In this document: piece after piece, positions 8,334 through 17,871 of the stretch | How positions within the stretch are numbered: position 1 is the stretch's first letter | How the letters are laid out: every line of letters begins with the position of its first letter | Assembly: GCF_020860125.1 (NCBI RefSeq) | Contig: NZ_JAJBUX010000018.1 | Coordinates: 11,080-75,079, forward strand | Source of the DNA: Cloacibacillus sp. | GTDB taxonomy: Bacteria > Synergistota > Synergistia > Synergistales > Synergistaceae | Direction: 5' to 3' | DNA: 64,000 nucleotides | Position numbers and translations under genes: made by a program | Notes under the pieces: model-generated | The model's input: the letters and a program-made list of their open reading frames with translations, nothing else | The model's database searches: none | Told to the model about the DNA's origin: nothing

Positions 8334-9770
8334 ATGGGCGGAGAGACGATCACAAGCGTCGGCATAGACGTCGGCACGTCGACGACGCAGCTGATTTTCA
8401 GCAAGATAAGGATAGAGAACCGCGCCAGCTCCTATACGGCTCCGCGTATCGCCATCGTTGGCAAAGAGGTCTTTTATCGGAGCCCCATATATTTCACGCC
8501 GCTGCTTTCGCCGACGGAAATCGACGCGGAGGTGGTGAAGCGGATCGTCACCGAGGAGTATAAGAGGGCGGAGATGACGCCGTCCCAGATAAACACGGGG
8601 GCGATCATCATTACGGGCGAGACGGCGCGCAAAAAGAACGCCAACCAGCTGCTTTCTGCGCTTTCGGCTTTAAGCGGGGACTTCGTGGTGGCGACGGCGG
8701 GGCCGGATCTGGAGTCGGTGCTTTCGGCGCGCGGCGCCGGTACGGACAAGATATCCGAGGATAACCGCGCGGTCGTCGCGAATCTCGATGTCGGCGGCGG
8801 TACGAGCAACATCGCCTTTTATGAAAGGGGAAGCCTACGCGGCGTCACTTGCCTCGATATCGGCGGCCGTCTCGTGAAGGTGGAGAATGGCTTTATCACC
8901 TATGTCTACCCCAAGATAGAAAGGGTCGCCGCCGACAACGGCCTTGCGGTGAAGGCCGGCGCGAGAGCCGATACGGAGCAGCTGCGTGGCCTCTGCCGCC
9001 TGATGGCTGGGTATCTCGCGGAGGCGGTCGGCCTTCTGCCGCAGTCGGAGACGTGCCGTTATCTATATACGAACGACGGCAAAGGGCTCCCATCCGGACT
9101 TCCGGCGCTTACGGGGGTGACCTTTTCGGGAGGCGTGGCGGATTTTGTCTACAGCCCCTCTCAGGGAGACCTCTTCCGTTTCGGCGACATCGGCGTGATT
9201 CTCGGGGACGAGATAAGGAGGCATCCCTCCTTTTCAGGGGTGGAGCTTTACACGCCGCTGGAGACGATCCGCGCGACGGTCGTCGGCGCGGGGACCTGCG
9301 CCACGGAGATCAGCGGCAGCACCATCGCCTACACTCCGGGAATACTGCCGATAAAGAACGTCCCGATTCTGCGCGTGCCGGAGGCGGACGAGGCGACGCC
9401 GGAGGGGGTGGAGCGTTCGATAAAGTTCCAGATGCCGCTCTTTATGCCGGAGGGACGCCAGGAGCAGATCGCGGTCTCACTCTCCGGCGGGCCATATAAG
9501 TCTTTTGCGGCGGTACAGCGGCTGGCCGAGGCGGTGATCTCGGGGGCGCGCGGCGTGATAGATGGCCCCTTCCCGCTGATCGTCGTCGTGGAGGCGGATA
9601 TCGGCAAGGCTCTTGGGCATGCGCTCAATGTGAAGCTGGAGCATAAAAAGCTGGTGATCTGTATCGACGGCATACATTCAGACAGTGGAGATTATATAGA
9701 TTTGGGCGAACCGGTATTTGGCGGACATGTGCTGCCGGTCGTCATCAAGACATTGATTTTCAATTCCTGA
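8334..9770 (+). CDS. eutA: Ethanolamine ammonia-lyase reactivase EutA
   Basis: Hsp70/actin-fold ATPase that exchanges damaged cobalamin from EutBC for adenosylcobalamin. The 478-aa protein has the phosphate-1 motif GIDVGTSTTQ at the N-terminus, GGGTSN (phosphate 2) around residue 154, and a long C-terminal half typical of EutA. An AGGAG run upstream of the ATG at 8334 serves as ribosome-binding site. The gap to eutP is taken up by a repeat element. Next gene is eutB after a 64-bp gap, matching the enzyme it services. Confidence 0.95.
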   Translation: MGGETITSVGIDVGTSTTQLIFSKIRIENRASSYTAPRIAIVGKEVFYRSPIYFTPLLSPTEIDAEVVKRIVTEEYKRAEMTPSQINTGAIIITGETARKKNANQLLSALSALSGDFVVATAGPDLESVLSARGAGTDKISEDNRAVVANLDVGGGTSNIAFYERGSLRGVTCLDIGGRLVKVENGFITYVYPKIERVAADNGLAVKAGARADTEQLRGLCRLMAGYLAEAVGLLPQSETCRYLYTNDGKGLPSGLPALTGVTFSGGVADFVYSPSQGDLFRFGDIGVILGDEIRRHPSFSGVELYTPLETIRATVVGAGTCATEISGSTIAYTPGILPIKNVPILRVPEADEATPEGVERSIKFQMPLFMPEGRQEQIAVSLSGGPYKSFAAVQRLAEAVISGARGVIDGPFPLIVVVEADIGKALGHALNVKLEHKKLVICIDGIHSDSGDYIDLGEPVFGGHVLPVVIKTLIFNS

Positions 9771-9834
9771 ACGGGAAATATTAATCCCGTTCTCAGATTG
9801 GCAGTCACATTAGAAATGGAGAGGTGATAGCTGC

Positions 9835-11205
9835 ATGAAGCTCAAGACAAAACTTTTGGGCCATACCTACGAATTCAAGTCACTGCGCGAGGTGATGGCC
9901 AAGGCGAACGAGGAGAAGTCGGGCGACAAACTCGCCGGGATCGCCGCGGAAAACGCGGAGGAACGGGTCGCCGCGAAGGTCGTCCTTTCCGAGGTGACGC
10001 TCGCGGAGCTGCGCAACACCCCCGCCGTGCCCTATGAGCAGGACGAGGTTACGCGCATAATCCAGGACGACATCAGCGAGAGGATCTACGACGAACACAA
10101 GAATATGACGGTCAGCGAATTCCGCGAATGGCTTTTGCAGGAGGAGACGACGACGGCGATGATCCACCGCGCCTCCCGCGGCCTTACCTCAGAGATGGTA
10201 TCGGCCGTCTGCAAACTGATGAGCAATCTCGACCTCATCTACGCGGCGAAGAAGATTCCCGTCACAGCCCACTGCAACACGACGATTGGTCTTCCGGGGA
10301 CGTTCTCTTCGCGTCTGCAGCCCAACAACACGACCGACGACCCGAAGGGGATCGCCGCCTCGCTGATGGAGGGTTTCAGCCTCGGCTGCGGCGACGCGGT
10401 GCTTGGGCTCAACCCCGTTGACGACGGCGTCGAGTCGGTGGCGCGTATTCTCAAGCTGTTCGACGAGTTCAAGAACAAGTGGGAGGTGCCGACGCAGATC
10501 TGCGTCCTCGCGCATGTGACGACGCAGACGGAGGCGGTGCGCAAATTCAACGCGCCGATCGACCTCATGTTCCAGTCGATCGCTGGTTCGCAGAAGGGCA
10601 ACGAGGCCTTTGGGCTGACCTCCGCGATGCTGGAGGAGGGGCGCGACATGATGCTCCACCACGGCACCTCGATGGGGCCGAACGTCATGTATTTTGAGAC
10701 GGGGCAGGGCTCGGAGCTCTCCTCCGACGCGCATAACGGCTGGGACCAGCTGACGATGGAGGCGCGCTGCTACGGCTTCGCCCGCCACTATCATCCCTTC
10801 CTGGTCAACACCGTCGTCGGCTTCATCGGGCCGGAGTATCTTTACGACGCGAAGCAGGTGACGCGCGCGGGGCTCGAGGACCATTTCATGGGCAAACTCT
10901 CGGGCGTCCCGATGGGCTGCGACGCCTGCTACACGAACCACATGAAGGCCGACCAGAACGACATTGAAAACCTCGCGGCGCTGCTCGTGGCCGCCGGCTG
11001 CAACTACATCATGGGCGTCCCCCAGGGCGACGACTGCATGCTCATGTACCAGTGCACGGGTTATCACGAGGCGCAGACGCTGCGCGAAATATTCGGCCTG
11101 CGTCCCATCAAGCCCTTTGAAGAGTGGCTGGAGAAGATGGGCTTCCTCAAAGACGGCCGTCTCACGCCGCTGGCGGGGGACGCCTCGGTCTTCGCGGGCA
11201 GATAG
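9835..11205 (+). CDS. eutB: Ethanolamine ammonia-lyase large subunit
   Basis: With EutC it forms the adenosylcobalamin-dependent enzyme that converts ethanolamine to acetaldehyde and ammonia. The 456-aa product is full length for EutB and recognisable throughout (HCNTTIGLPGTFSSRLQPNNTTDDP, PTQICVLAHVTTQTEA, YFETGQGSELSSDAHNGWDQ, DACYTNHMKADQND). The radical active site lies in this TIM-barrel subunit. GGAGAGGTGA about 7 nt before the ATG is a strong ribosome-binding site, in keeping with a core enzyme. Followed by eutC after 12 nt. Confidence 0.98.
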   Translation: MKLKTKLLGHTYEFKSLREVMAKANEEKSGDKLAGIAAENAEERVAAKVVLSEVTLAELRNTPAVPYEQDEVTRIIQDDISERIYDEHKNMTVSEFREWLLQEETTTAMIHRASRGLTSEMVSAVCKLMSNLDLIYAAKKIPVTAHCNTTIGLPGTFSSRLQPNNTTDDPKGIAASLMEGFSLGCGDAVLGLNPVDDGVESVARILKLFDEFKNKWEVPTQICVLAHVTTQTEAVRKFNAPIDLMFQSIAGSQKGNEAFGLTSAMLEEGRDMMLHHGTSMGPNVMYFETGQGSELSSDAHNGWDQLTMEARCYGFARHYHPFLVNTVVGFIGPEYLYDAKQVTRAGLEDHFMGKLSGVPMGCDACYTNHMKADQNDIENLAALLVAAGCNYIMGVPQGDDCMLMYQCTGYHEAQTLREIFGLRPIKPFEEWLEKMGFLKDGRLTPLAGDASVFAGR

Positions 11206-11217
11206 GAGGCTTTAAAA

Positions 11218-12141
11218 ATGGTAGATCAGAACGCGCTTAAAGCGATCATAGAACAGGTGCTGACTGAGATGAACATCGGGAACGCAGCGGCTGCCACTCC
11301 TTCCTCCGCCGCCGAAGCGGTGAAGGCGGGAGAAACCCCCGCCGCTCACGCGGCGGAAGGCGTTGTGAAGGTGGACGACGGTTTCATTCCCGACGTCTCG
11401 GAGATCGACATCCGCAAGCAGTATCTTGTGGAGAACCCGGTAAACGGCGAGGCCTATTACGACCTCAAGCAGTACGCACCGGCCCGCCTGGGTATCGGCA
11501 AGGCCGGGGCGCGCTACAAGACGCTGCCGGTACTGGAATTCCGCGCCGCGCACTCCGCGGCCCAGGACGCGGTATTTTCGCAGATGGACCTTGAGTTCGT
11601 CGAAAAGCTGGATCTCTTTGTCGTGCGCACCATGTGCGCCAGCAAGGACGAGTATCTCACGCGCCCGGACCTTGGCCGCAAGCTGAATCCGGAGGGTGTG
11701 GCGATGATAAAGGAGAAATGCAAAAAAAATCCCACCGTGCAGATATTCGTCTCCGACGGCCTCTCTTCGGCGGCGGTGGTGGCGAACATCCCCGACCTGC
11801 TTCCGGCCCTCATGCAGGGACTTCAGAGTTATGGCATCGACGTGGGCACGCCGTTCTTCGTTGAATATGGGCGCGTCGGCGTCGAGGACGAGATCACCGA
11901 GCTTACGGGCGCGACGGTCACCTGCGACCTTGTCGGCGAACGTCCGGGGCTGATAACTGCCGAGTCGATGTCGGCCTACATCACCTATAAAGGAACGGTC
12001 GGCATGCCGGAGGCGCGCCGCACGGTGATTTCAAATATCCACAAGGACGGCACGCCGCCGGTCGAGGCGGGAGCCCACATCGCGGAAGTCATCAAGATAA
12101 TGCTGGAAAAGAAGGCCAGCGGAACAGATTTGAAACTGTAA
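11218..12141 (+). CDS. eutC: Ethanolamine ammonia-lyase small subunit
   Basis: Completes the cobalamin-binding site of EutBC. The 307-aa protein begins with an amphipathic helix ([18 protein letters not shown]) followed by an Ala/Pro-rich linker to about residue 45: the layout of an encapsulation peptide that targets cargo to the shell. The catalytic part ([51 protein letters not shown]) is typical EutC. AGGAG precedes the ATG. No oddity seen. Confidence 0.98.
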   Translation: MVDQNALKAIIEQVLTEMNIGNAAAATPSSAAEAVKAGETPAAHAAEGVVKVDDGFIPDVSEIDIRKQYLVENPVNGEAYYDLKQYAPARLGIGKAGARYKTLPVLEFRAAHSAAQDAVFSQMDLEFVEKLDLFVVRTMCASKDEYLTRPDLGRKLNPEGVAMIKEKCKKNPTVQIFVSDGLSSAAVVANIPDLLPALMQGLQSYGIDVGTPFFVEYGRVGVEDEITELTGATVTCDLVGERPGLITAESMSAYITYKGTVGMPEARRTVISNIHKDGTPPVEAGAHIAEVIKIMLEKKASGTDLKL

Positions 12142-12158
12142 CAGGGGAGGCACGGGTT

Positions 12159-12809
12159 ATGAAAAGAGATCCTTTAAAGGCTAATGTACTTGCGACACAG
12201 ATAATTCCCAACGTTGACCCCTCTCTAGCCAAAGAGCTCGGCCTCGCGCCGTCCCAGCGTTCGCTGGCGCTCATCACCTCGGACTCCGACGACGTGACCT
12301 ACACGGCGCTCGACGAGGCGACGAAGGCCGCGGACGTACAGGTCGTATACGCGAAGAGCATGTACGCGGGAGCGGGAAACGCGACGACGAAGTTCGCGGG
12401 AGAGATAATCGGCATCCTCGCGGGGCCGAACCCCGCGGAGGTCAAGAGCGGCCTCGCCGCCGCGGTGGATATGATTGAAAACGTGGCGCACTTCGTCTCG
12501 GCGAACGACGACGACTCGGTGCCATACTACGCCTTCTGCATATCGCGCACCGGCTCCTACCTCTCGAAGATGGCGGGCATCGCCGAGGGAGAGGCGCTCG
12601 CTTATCTCATCGCGCCGCCGCTGGAGGCGGTTTACGGCATAGACGCCGCGATGAAGGCCGCGGATGTCAGCATGTGCGTATTCTACGCCCCGCCCTCCGA
12701 GACGAACTTCGGCGGCGGCCTCCTCACCGGTTCGCAGTCGGCCTGCAAGGCGGCCTGCGACGCCTTCGCGGCGGCGATAGAGTACGTGGCGGAGAATCCC
12801 CGGGTCTAA
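12159..12809 (+). CDS. eutL: Microcompartment shell trimer EutL
   Basis: A 216-aa tandem BMC-domain protein that forms trimers with a gated central pore, proposed to pass large cofactors or ethanolamine. Recognised from the start (MKRDPLKANVLATQIIPNVDPSLAKELGL), TSDSDDVTYTALDEATKAADV, and the C-terminal repeat half ending NFGGGLLTGSQSACKAACDAF. A GGGGAGG run upstream of the ATG is a good ribosome-binding site. Four bp separate it from the next shell gene. Confidence 0.96.
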   Translation: MKRDPLKANVLATQIIPNVDPSLAKELGLAPSQRSLALITSDSDDVTYTALDEATKAADVQVVYAKSMYAGAGNATTKFAGEIIGILAGPNPAEVKSGLAAAVDMIENVAHFVSANDDDSVPYYAFCISRTGSYLSKMAGIAEGEALAYLIAPPLEAVYGIDAAMKAADVSMCVFYAPPSETNFGGGLLTGSQSACKAACDAFAAAIEYVAENPRV

Positions 12810-12812
12810 ACG

Positions 12813-13379
12813 ATGAAGGCGCTGGGGCTGATGGAATTTCTCGGATACCTGCCCGCGGTCGACGGGCTGGACGCCGCGCTGAAGGCCGCCGACGTCCGGC
12901 TGCGGAGCTGCCGGCACGACGGCGGCGGCCTCGTATCGCTGCTGATAACGGGCGAGGTGTCCGCGGTCAAGGCTTCGCTCTCCGCCGTGCGCGGCGCGGC
13001 GGAGGGGGCGCTGCTCTCGGCCTCCGTGATCGCGCGCCCCTCCGACCAGCTCGCCGCCATGATCGAACGGATGTTCCCCTCGCCGCTGAGAGAGCGCCGC
13101 TCTGAAAAGAACGGTGCGGAGGGAAAAAAGGCCGGGAAAGGCTTCCTGCTTCCGGCGGCGCTTCCAAAAGAGCGGGAAACGGCGGCCGCGCCCCTTAAAG
13201 AACTTGAGGGAGAGCTGGCGCGCGAAAAGGAGACCATTGATAAAGAACTCGGCGCAATGACGCTGGGAGAGCTCCGCGCGCTGGCGCGGCGGATGAATCT
13301 CCCTATGGGCGTGGAAAAGATCGGCCGGGCCAACAAGAGGACCCTCATTGCGGCGATAGAGAGAGAACAGGAGAGATAA
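12813..13379 (+). CDS. EutK-like shell protein with C-terminal SAP/Rho-N-like tail
   Basis: Residues 1-90 form one BMC domain (ALGLMEFLGYLPAVDGLDAALKAADV, then GGLVSLLITGEVSAVKASL). A charged linker with an acidic-basic helix (ELEGELAREKETIDKELG) follows, then a C-terminal segment (MTLGELRALARRMNLP...IGRANKRTLIAAIE) that resembles the helix-extended-loop-helix of SAP or Rho N-terminal domains. EutK of enterobacteria also carries a C-terminal domain with a nucleic-acid-binding fold, so the plan is EutK-like though the tail differs. Direct neighbours are eutL and eutE. DNA or RNA binding is inference from the fold resemblance. Confidence 0.8.
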   Translation: MKALGLMEFLGYLPAVDGLDAALKAADVRLRSCRHDGGGLVSLLITGEVSAVKASLSAVRGAAEGALLSASVIARPSDQLAAMIERMFPSPLRERRSEKNGAEGKKAGKGFLLPAALPKERETAAAPLKELEGELAREKETIDKELGAMTLGELRALARRMNLPMGVEKIGRANKRTLIAAIEREQER

Positions 13380-13380
13380 T

Positions 13381-14868
13381 ATGCAGCTGCGTGATAAAGA
13401 TCTTCTGTCCGTTCAGGAGGTGCGCGAGCTGGTCGGCGCGGCGAAAGCGGCGCAGGCGGAACTCGCCGGCAAGAGCCAGGAGTACGTGGACCGGCTGGTG
13501 AAGTCGATCGCCGGCGCGGGCGTGAGAAACGCCGAGCGTCTCGGCCTCATGGCCTGCGAAGAGACCGGCTTCGGCATCCCCGCGGACAAAAAAATAAAGA
13601 ACGTATTCGGAAGCCGCGCGGTCTATGAATATATCAAAGATATGAAGACCGTCGGCGTAATAGACTGGGATGAGAAGAAAAGGGTGCGTACGATCGCCGT
13701 CCCGCTGGGCGTCATCGCGGGGATCATCCCCTCGACGAACCCAACCTCGACGACCTTTTACAAGGCGCTCATATCAATAAAGGCGGGCAACGCGATCGTT
13801 TTCTCGCCGCACCCGCAGGCGAAGCGCTGCATCATGGAGTCCGTCAAGGTGATAAAGCAGGCGATCAGCGAGGCGGGCGGCAACGAAGACCTCGTCGGCT
13901 GCATCTCCATGCCGACCATGCAGGCGACCGAGTCGCTGATGCGCCATCCCCATGTCGCGCTCATTCTCGCGACGGGCGGCGCGGCGATGGTGCGCGCGGC
14001 ATACTCCTCGGGAAATCCGGCGATCGGCGTCGGCCCCGGGAACGGCCCCTCATTCATCGAACGTTCGGCAGACCTCAGAGAGGCGGTGGCGCAGATAGTC
14101 GCCTCCAAGACCTTTGACAACGGTACGATCTGCGCCTCCGAGCAGTCCGTGATCTGCACGGACGACTACCGCGGCGAGGTACGGGCCGAGATGGAACGCC
14201 AGGGCTGCTACTTCCTTGACGACGCCGAATGGGCCCAGCTCGGGAGATATATCCTCCGCGCCAATGGTACGATGAACCCCGAGATCGTCGGCAAAAGCGC
14301 GCAGGCCATCGCGAAGCTCGCGGGGCTCACGATTCCGGAGGGGACGAAGATCATCGTCGCGCCGGAGGACGGCGTCGGCTACGGCCACCCCTACTCGAAC
14401 GAGAAGCTGGCCCCGATACTCGCCTTCTACAGCGCCCCCGACTACAAAGCGGTGTGCGAAAAATGCGAGGAGATACTTCACTACGAGGGAGCGGGGCATA
14501 CCTTCTCCATCCACTCGCAGAACGAGGAGATCGTCTCCTACTTCTCGGCGCGCGTCCCCGTCTCGTGCATCGTCGTGAACGCGGGCAGCACGCTGGGCGC
14601 GATCGGCGCGACGACCGGTCTGGTACCGGCGCTGACCCTCGGCTGCGGCGCGGAGGGCGGCAGTTCGACCTCGGACAACGTCGGGCCGCTGAACCTGATA
14701 AACCGGCGTCTCGTCGCTTATCCGCTGCGGACGCAGGCGGAGGTGCGCACCTCGATGCCAGACTGCCCCGACGGCATCTGCGAAAGCGGCATCGGGGAGC
14801 CGGAGCGGTTTGACAACGTCGACGTCAACGCCGTGGTCGCGGAAATACTGAAAAGGCTGCGTTCCTGA
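13381..14868 (+). CDS. eutE: CoA-acylating acetaldehyde dehydrogenase EutE
   Basis: Oxidises acetaldehyde to acetyl-CoA with NAD+ and CoA inside the shell. The 495-aa protein has the aldehyde dehydrogenase fold: PSTNPTSTTFYKALISIKAGN near 117-137, a GVGPGN nucleotide motif near 216, and the catalytic Cys at about 251 in NGTICASEQS. The N-terminal 20 residues (LSVQEVRELVGAAKAAQ) form an amphipathic helix consistent with an encapsulation peptide. AGGAGAGATAAT precedes the ATG; the gene follows the EutK-like gene with no gap. Confidence 0.96.
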   Translation: MQLRDKDLLSVQEVRELVGAAKAAQAELAGKSQEYVDRLVKSIAGAGVRNAERLGLMACEETGFGIPADKKIKNVFGSRAVYEYIKDMKTVGVIDWDEKKRVRTIAVPLGVIAGIIPSTNPTSTTFYKALISIKAGNAIVFSPHPQAKRCIMESVKVIKQAISEAGGNEDLVGCISMPTMQATESLMRHPHVALILATGGAAMVRAAYSSGNPAIGVGPGNGPSFIERSADLREAVAQIVASKTFDNGTICASEQSVICTDDYRGEVRAEMERQGCYFLDDAEWAQLGRYILRANGTMNPEIVGKSAQAIAKLAGLTIPEGTKIIVAPEDGVGYGHPYSNEKLAPILAFYSAPDYKAVCEKCEEILHYEGAGHTFSIHSQNEEIVSYFSARVPVSCIVVNAGSTLGAIGATTGLVPALTLGCGAEGGSSTSDNVGPLNLINRRLVAYPLRTQAEVRTSMPDCPDGICESGIGEPERFDNVDVNAVVAEILKRLRS

Positions 14869-14944
14869 CAGCGCGCGTAATATTCGTTAATAGACCGGCA
14901 GAGAATTAGAAGATATTAAATAAATATAAATGGAGGAATGAACA

Positions 14945-15235
14945 ATGATGAATCAGCAGGCACTTGGAATGATCGAGACAAAGGGACTCGTCCCCGCCAT
15001 CGAGGCGGCGGATGCGATGGTGAAGGCGGCCAACGTCAGCCTTATCGGCAAGGTACAGGTGGGCGGCGGACTTGTGACCGTCATGGTCCGCGGCGACGTC
15101 GGCGCGGTAAAGGCCGCGACGGACGCTGGCGCGGCGGCGGCGGAGCGCGTAGGCGAACTGCTCTCCGTCCATGTGATCCCGCGTCCCGCGGATGACGTGG
15201 ATTACCTTCTGCCGTCACTCAAGACAGAGGCGTAA
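14945..15235 (+). CDS. eutM: Microcompartment hexamer shell protein EutM, copy 1
   Basis: A 96-aa canonical BMC-domain protein ([61 protein letters not shown]), the usual main facet protein. An AUG-AUG pair gives two nearly equivalent starts at 14945 and 14948. It is preceded by a 76-bp gap with an AT-rich run, one of the few real gaps in this operon, so extra regulation or mRNA processing here is possible. A close paralogue follows at 15322. Confidence 0.97.
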   Translation: MMNQQALGMIETKGLVPAIEAADAMVKAANVSLIGKVQVGGGLVTVMVRGDVGAVKAATDAGAAAAERVGELLSVHVIPRPADDVDYLLPSLKTEA

Positions 15236-15241
15236 AGTACC

Positions 15242-15258
15242 GCCGGCTATATGCCGGC
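15242..15258 (+). other. Intercistronic hairpin between the two eutM genes
   Basis: GCCGGC-tatat-GCCGGC forms a 6-bp hairpin just after the first eutM stop codon. There is no T-tract, so it is more likely an mRNA-stabilising or processing stem than a terminator. Confidence 0.5.
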
Positions 15259-15321
15259 ATTAATTTGGAAACTACCTTCTCACTGATATGAGGAAAAGAT
15301 AAAAACAAAGGAGTGGCTGAA

Positions 15322-15606
15322 ATGGCAGACCAGCAGGCGCTTGGAATGATAGAGACAAAGGGGCTCGTCCCCGCGATAGAGGCCGCCGACGCGATGGTGA
15401 AGGCGGCTAACGTGAACCTCATCGGCAAAGTACATGTCGGCGGCGGCCTGGTAAGCGTTATGGTGCGCGGCGACGTCGGCGCGGTGAAGGCGGCGACGGA
15501 CGCCGGCGCGGCGGCCGCCGAGAGGGTGGGCGAGCTTTGCTCCGTCCATGTGATCCCGCGTCCCGCGGCGGATGTCGACTACCTTTTGCCGACACTAAAA
15601 GATTAA
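15322..15606 (+). CDS. eutM: Microcompartment hexamer shell protein EutM, copy 2
   Basis: The 94-aa BMC protein is about 90% identical to copy 1, with differences concentrated around N32/H38, S45 and C73. It begins at the ATG at 15322 ([11 protein letters not shown]), 8 nt after AAGGAG; the GTG at 15313 overlaps that ribosome-binding site and is unlikely. Two nearly identical hexamers in tandem would allow mixed facets or higher dosage. The substitutions V/H and L/C could alter assembly or pore surroundings, but which residues face the pore needs a model. Confidence 0.96.
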   Translation: MADQQALGMIETKGLVPAIEAADAMVKAANVNLIGKVHVGGGLVSVMVRGDVGAVKAATDAGAAAAERVGELCSVHVIPRPAADVDYLLPTLKD

Positions 15607-15634
15607 GCCGGGACGCTCTTAGGAGTTGATTCCC

Positions 15635-16402
15635 TTGAAAGTTATCACAGAGGCGATGCTGCGCGATGAACTGAAAAGAAGCGAAATCACGGAGTACCGC
15701 GTGCCGGAGGGCATGATGCTTTCGCCAGCGGCGCGCGAATACCTGCAGCAGAGAAAGATAAAGATCAGCCGGGAGTCCGCCTCCGAGCGTCAGAAGGAGG
15801 CGGCGGCTCCCGCCGAAAGGACGCCCGAAATGGCGGCGCCGCTGCAGGCGAAATACAGGGATTACGAGACGGGCGCGCTCTACCTTGAAAAACCGGAGTA
15901 CATGACGCAGATCGAGGGCGACATGCTGGTGGTGAAGAACCATCCGCGGATAGCCTTTCGCGGCAAGCTGGACAGCCTTCAGGCGCTTATCGTACTCGAC
16001 CAGGCGATACTGAATGAGAAGACGGGCTACGGCAAAATGATCGCGGATCTTGACGACATTCTCGGCGTGCTGCGCGAGATAATGCGCTGCGACGCTCTTA
16101 ACGAGCCGCTGCGCGTGGAAAAGATAATCGGCCTCACATCCGCCGAGCTGCGCGAGCGCTCGCACGCGCCGATGAAGTTCTTCCACGTGAAATACATGCG
16201 CCTGCCCGATTACAAAATGGGAATCACCTACGCCCTGTTGAACCAACTGCGCACCGCGGTGCGCGAAGCGGAGGTGACGGCGGTGAACGCCTTTAAAAAC
16301 GGAACGAACTACGAGCGGCAGGATATCCTCGAAATATTCAACCGCCTCTCAAGCGCCGTACACATCATGATGTGTACCTATCTGCAGGAGAACAACATAT
16401 GA
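15635..16402 (+). CDS. eutT: EutT-type ATP:cob(I)alamin adenosyltransferase
   Basis: Makes adenosylcobalamin for EutBC. Residues 1-45 form a small module (KVITEAMLRDELKRSEITEYRVPEGMMLSPAAREYLQQRKI), followed by a variable Ala/Pro-rich linker, and then a helical adenosyltransferase domain from about 80 on (HPRIAFRGKLDSLQALIVLDQAILNE, DLDDILGVLREIMRCDA). The TTG at 15635 is preferred as start: AGGAG at 15621-15625 is 9 nt away and the family begins with KVITEA; the TTG at 15626 touches the ribosome-binding site. The stop overlaps the next start (ATGA). The N-terminal module recurs in the small protein at 17980. Confidence 0.9.
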   Translation: MKVITEAMLRDELKRSEITEYRVPEGMMLSPAAREYLQQRKIKISRESASERQKEAAAPAERTPEMAAPLQAKYRDYETGALYLEKPEYMTQIEGDMLVVKNHPRIAFRGKLDSLQALIVLDQAILNEKTGYGKMIADLDDILGVLREIMRCDALNEPLRVEKIIGLTSAELRERSHAPMKFFHVKYMRLPDYKMGITYALLNQLRTAVREAEVTAVNAFKNGTNYERQDILEIFNRLSSAVHIMMCTYLQENNI

Positions 16403-17052
16403 GCGGCGCGGCGAACGGAATAACGGCGGCGGTCGCCGACCGCGTGATGGAGGCGATCGCGAAGGCCGGGCTCGTCGAGGTCGAGGTCTCGGCGCGCCAT
16501 GTGCACCTCTCGCAAAAGGACTGGGAGGCCATATTCGGCACGGAAAGGGGCGACCTGACGCCGAAACGCCCCCTCTCCCAGCCGGGGCAGTACCTCTCCG
16601 AGGAGCGCGTCAGCCTCATTACGCCGAAGGGGCGGATGGACAGGGTCGCGGTACTCGGCCCCTTCCGCGGACAGACGCAGGTGGAGCTCTCAAAGAGTGA
16701 CTGTATCGCCCTCGGCATCGACGCGCCGATACGCGAGTCGGGGCACATCGACGGCAGCGGCCGCATCACGATCGAGGGGCCGCGGGGGGCGGTGACGATC
16801 CCCCAGGGCGTGATAATCGCGAAACGCCACGTCCACGTACCGGAGACGACGGCGAGGCACCTGGGCTTTAAAAACGGCGAGATCGTCAGCGTCCAGCTCT
16901 TTACCGACCGGCCGGTGATCCTCCAGGACGTCGTGCTGCGCGTGAGCGATAAATTCAGCTACCGCATGCACATAGACTTCGACGAGGCGAACGCCGCCGA
17001 CGTGCGCGGCTTCACGCTGGGACAGATACTCAAACAGGAGCCGGTCAAATGA
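16399..17052 (+). CDS. pduL: PduL-type phosphotransacylase
   Basis: Converts acetyl-CoA and phosphate to acetyl-phosphate, recycling CoA inside the shell; it stands in for EutD, which is absent. The 217-aa protein has the two Zn-binding signatures EVSARHVHLS (H34, H36) and AKRHVHVPE (H144, H146), in two beta-barrel halves. Residues 8-26 (TAAVADRVMEAIAKAG) look like an encapsulation helix. The ATG at 16399 overlaps the eutT stop and has AGGAG upstream; an earlier in-frame ATG at 16372 lies deep inside eutT and lacks such a site. Confidence 0.93.
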   Translation: MSGAANGITAAVADRVMEAIAKAGLVEVEVSARHVHLSQKDWEAIFGTERGDLTPKRPLSQPGQYLSEERVSLITPKGRMDRVAVLGPFRGQTQVELSKSDCIALGIDAPIRESGHIDGSGRITIEGPRGAVTIPQGVIIAKRHVHVPETTARHLGFKNGEIVSVQLFTDRPVILQDVVLRVSDKFSYRMHIDFDEANAADVRGFTLGQILKQEPVK

Positions 17053-17867
17053 TGGATCTGAAGAGGATAAACGCCTATATGGCGAAAGTGGCGGCCTCCG
17101 AAAAGAGGTGCTTCAAACCGGCGGGGAAAAAACTCAAGGCCGGGCTTGACCTCGGCACCGCCTATATAGTCATTGTCGTTCTCGACGAAAACGACAACCC
17201 CGTCGCCTGTGAAAAAGAGGCGGCGGGCGTGCTCCGCGACGGCGTCGTCGTCGATTACCAGGGGGCGCTCTCCATCGTACGGCGGCTCAAAGGCGAGCTC
17301 GAGCGGCGGCTGGGCACGGAGCTGACAAAATGCGCGATCGCGATGCCCGCCGGCACCGAGGGCAGCGTCCGCACCCACCAGTACATCGCGGAGGGCGCGG
17401 GCTTCGAGGTCACGGAGATACTGGACGAGCCGACGGTGGCGAACTCCGTCTACAAAATAGACAACGGCGTGGTCGTGGACATTGGCGGCGGCACCACTGG
17501 CCTTGCGGTCTTCAAAGACGGAGTTGTGGAAAAGATATATGACGAACCGACCGGCGGGACTCATCTGAGCCTCGTCCTCTCGGGAAACTACCGCATACCC
17601 TTTGAGCAGGCCGAGGCGGTGAAACAGGACTATAGAAAACACGGGGAGATATTCCCCATCGTGCGCCCCGTGATCGAAAAAATGGCGACGATCGTGGCGC
17701 GCAGCATAGACAGGAACGAGACTGACACCATATACCTCTGCGGAGGGACAAGCTGTCTCACCGGTATCGAAGAGGTCTTTGAAAAGGTAACCGGCATCCA
17801 TACGGTGAAGCCGGACGATCCCTTCCTCGTCACACCGGCGGGGATCGCGATGAACTGCAAGGTATAG
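17049..17867 (+). CDS. eutJ: Ethanolamine utilization chaperone-like protein EutJ
   Basis: The 272-aa Hsp70/actin-fold ATPase belongs to the EutJ family (AGLDLGTAYIVIVVLDEN phosphate 1, VVVDIGGGTTGLAVF phosphate 2, LCGGTSCLTGIEEVFEK adenosine motif). Its exact role is unknown; a chaperone function in shell or enzyme assembly is assumed from the fold. The start overlaps the pduL stop (ATGATGG). A repeat element fills the gap after its TAG stop codon. Confidence 0.93.
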   Translation: MMDLKRINAYMAKVAASEKRCFKPAGKKLKAGLDLGTAYIVIVVLDENDNPVACEKEAAGVLRDGVVVDYQGALSIVRRLKGELERRLGTELTKCAIAMPAGTEGSVRTHQYIAEGAGFEVTEILDEPTVANSVYKIDNGVVVDIGGGTTGLAVFKDGVVEKIYDEPTGGTHLSLVLSGNYRIPFEQAEAVKQDYRKHGEIFPIVRPVIEKMATIVARSIDRNETDTIYLCGGTSCLTGIEEVFEKVTGIHTVKPDDPFLVTPAGIAMNCKV

Positions 17868-17871
17868 CCGG

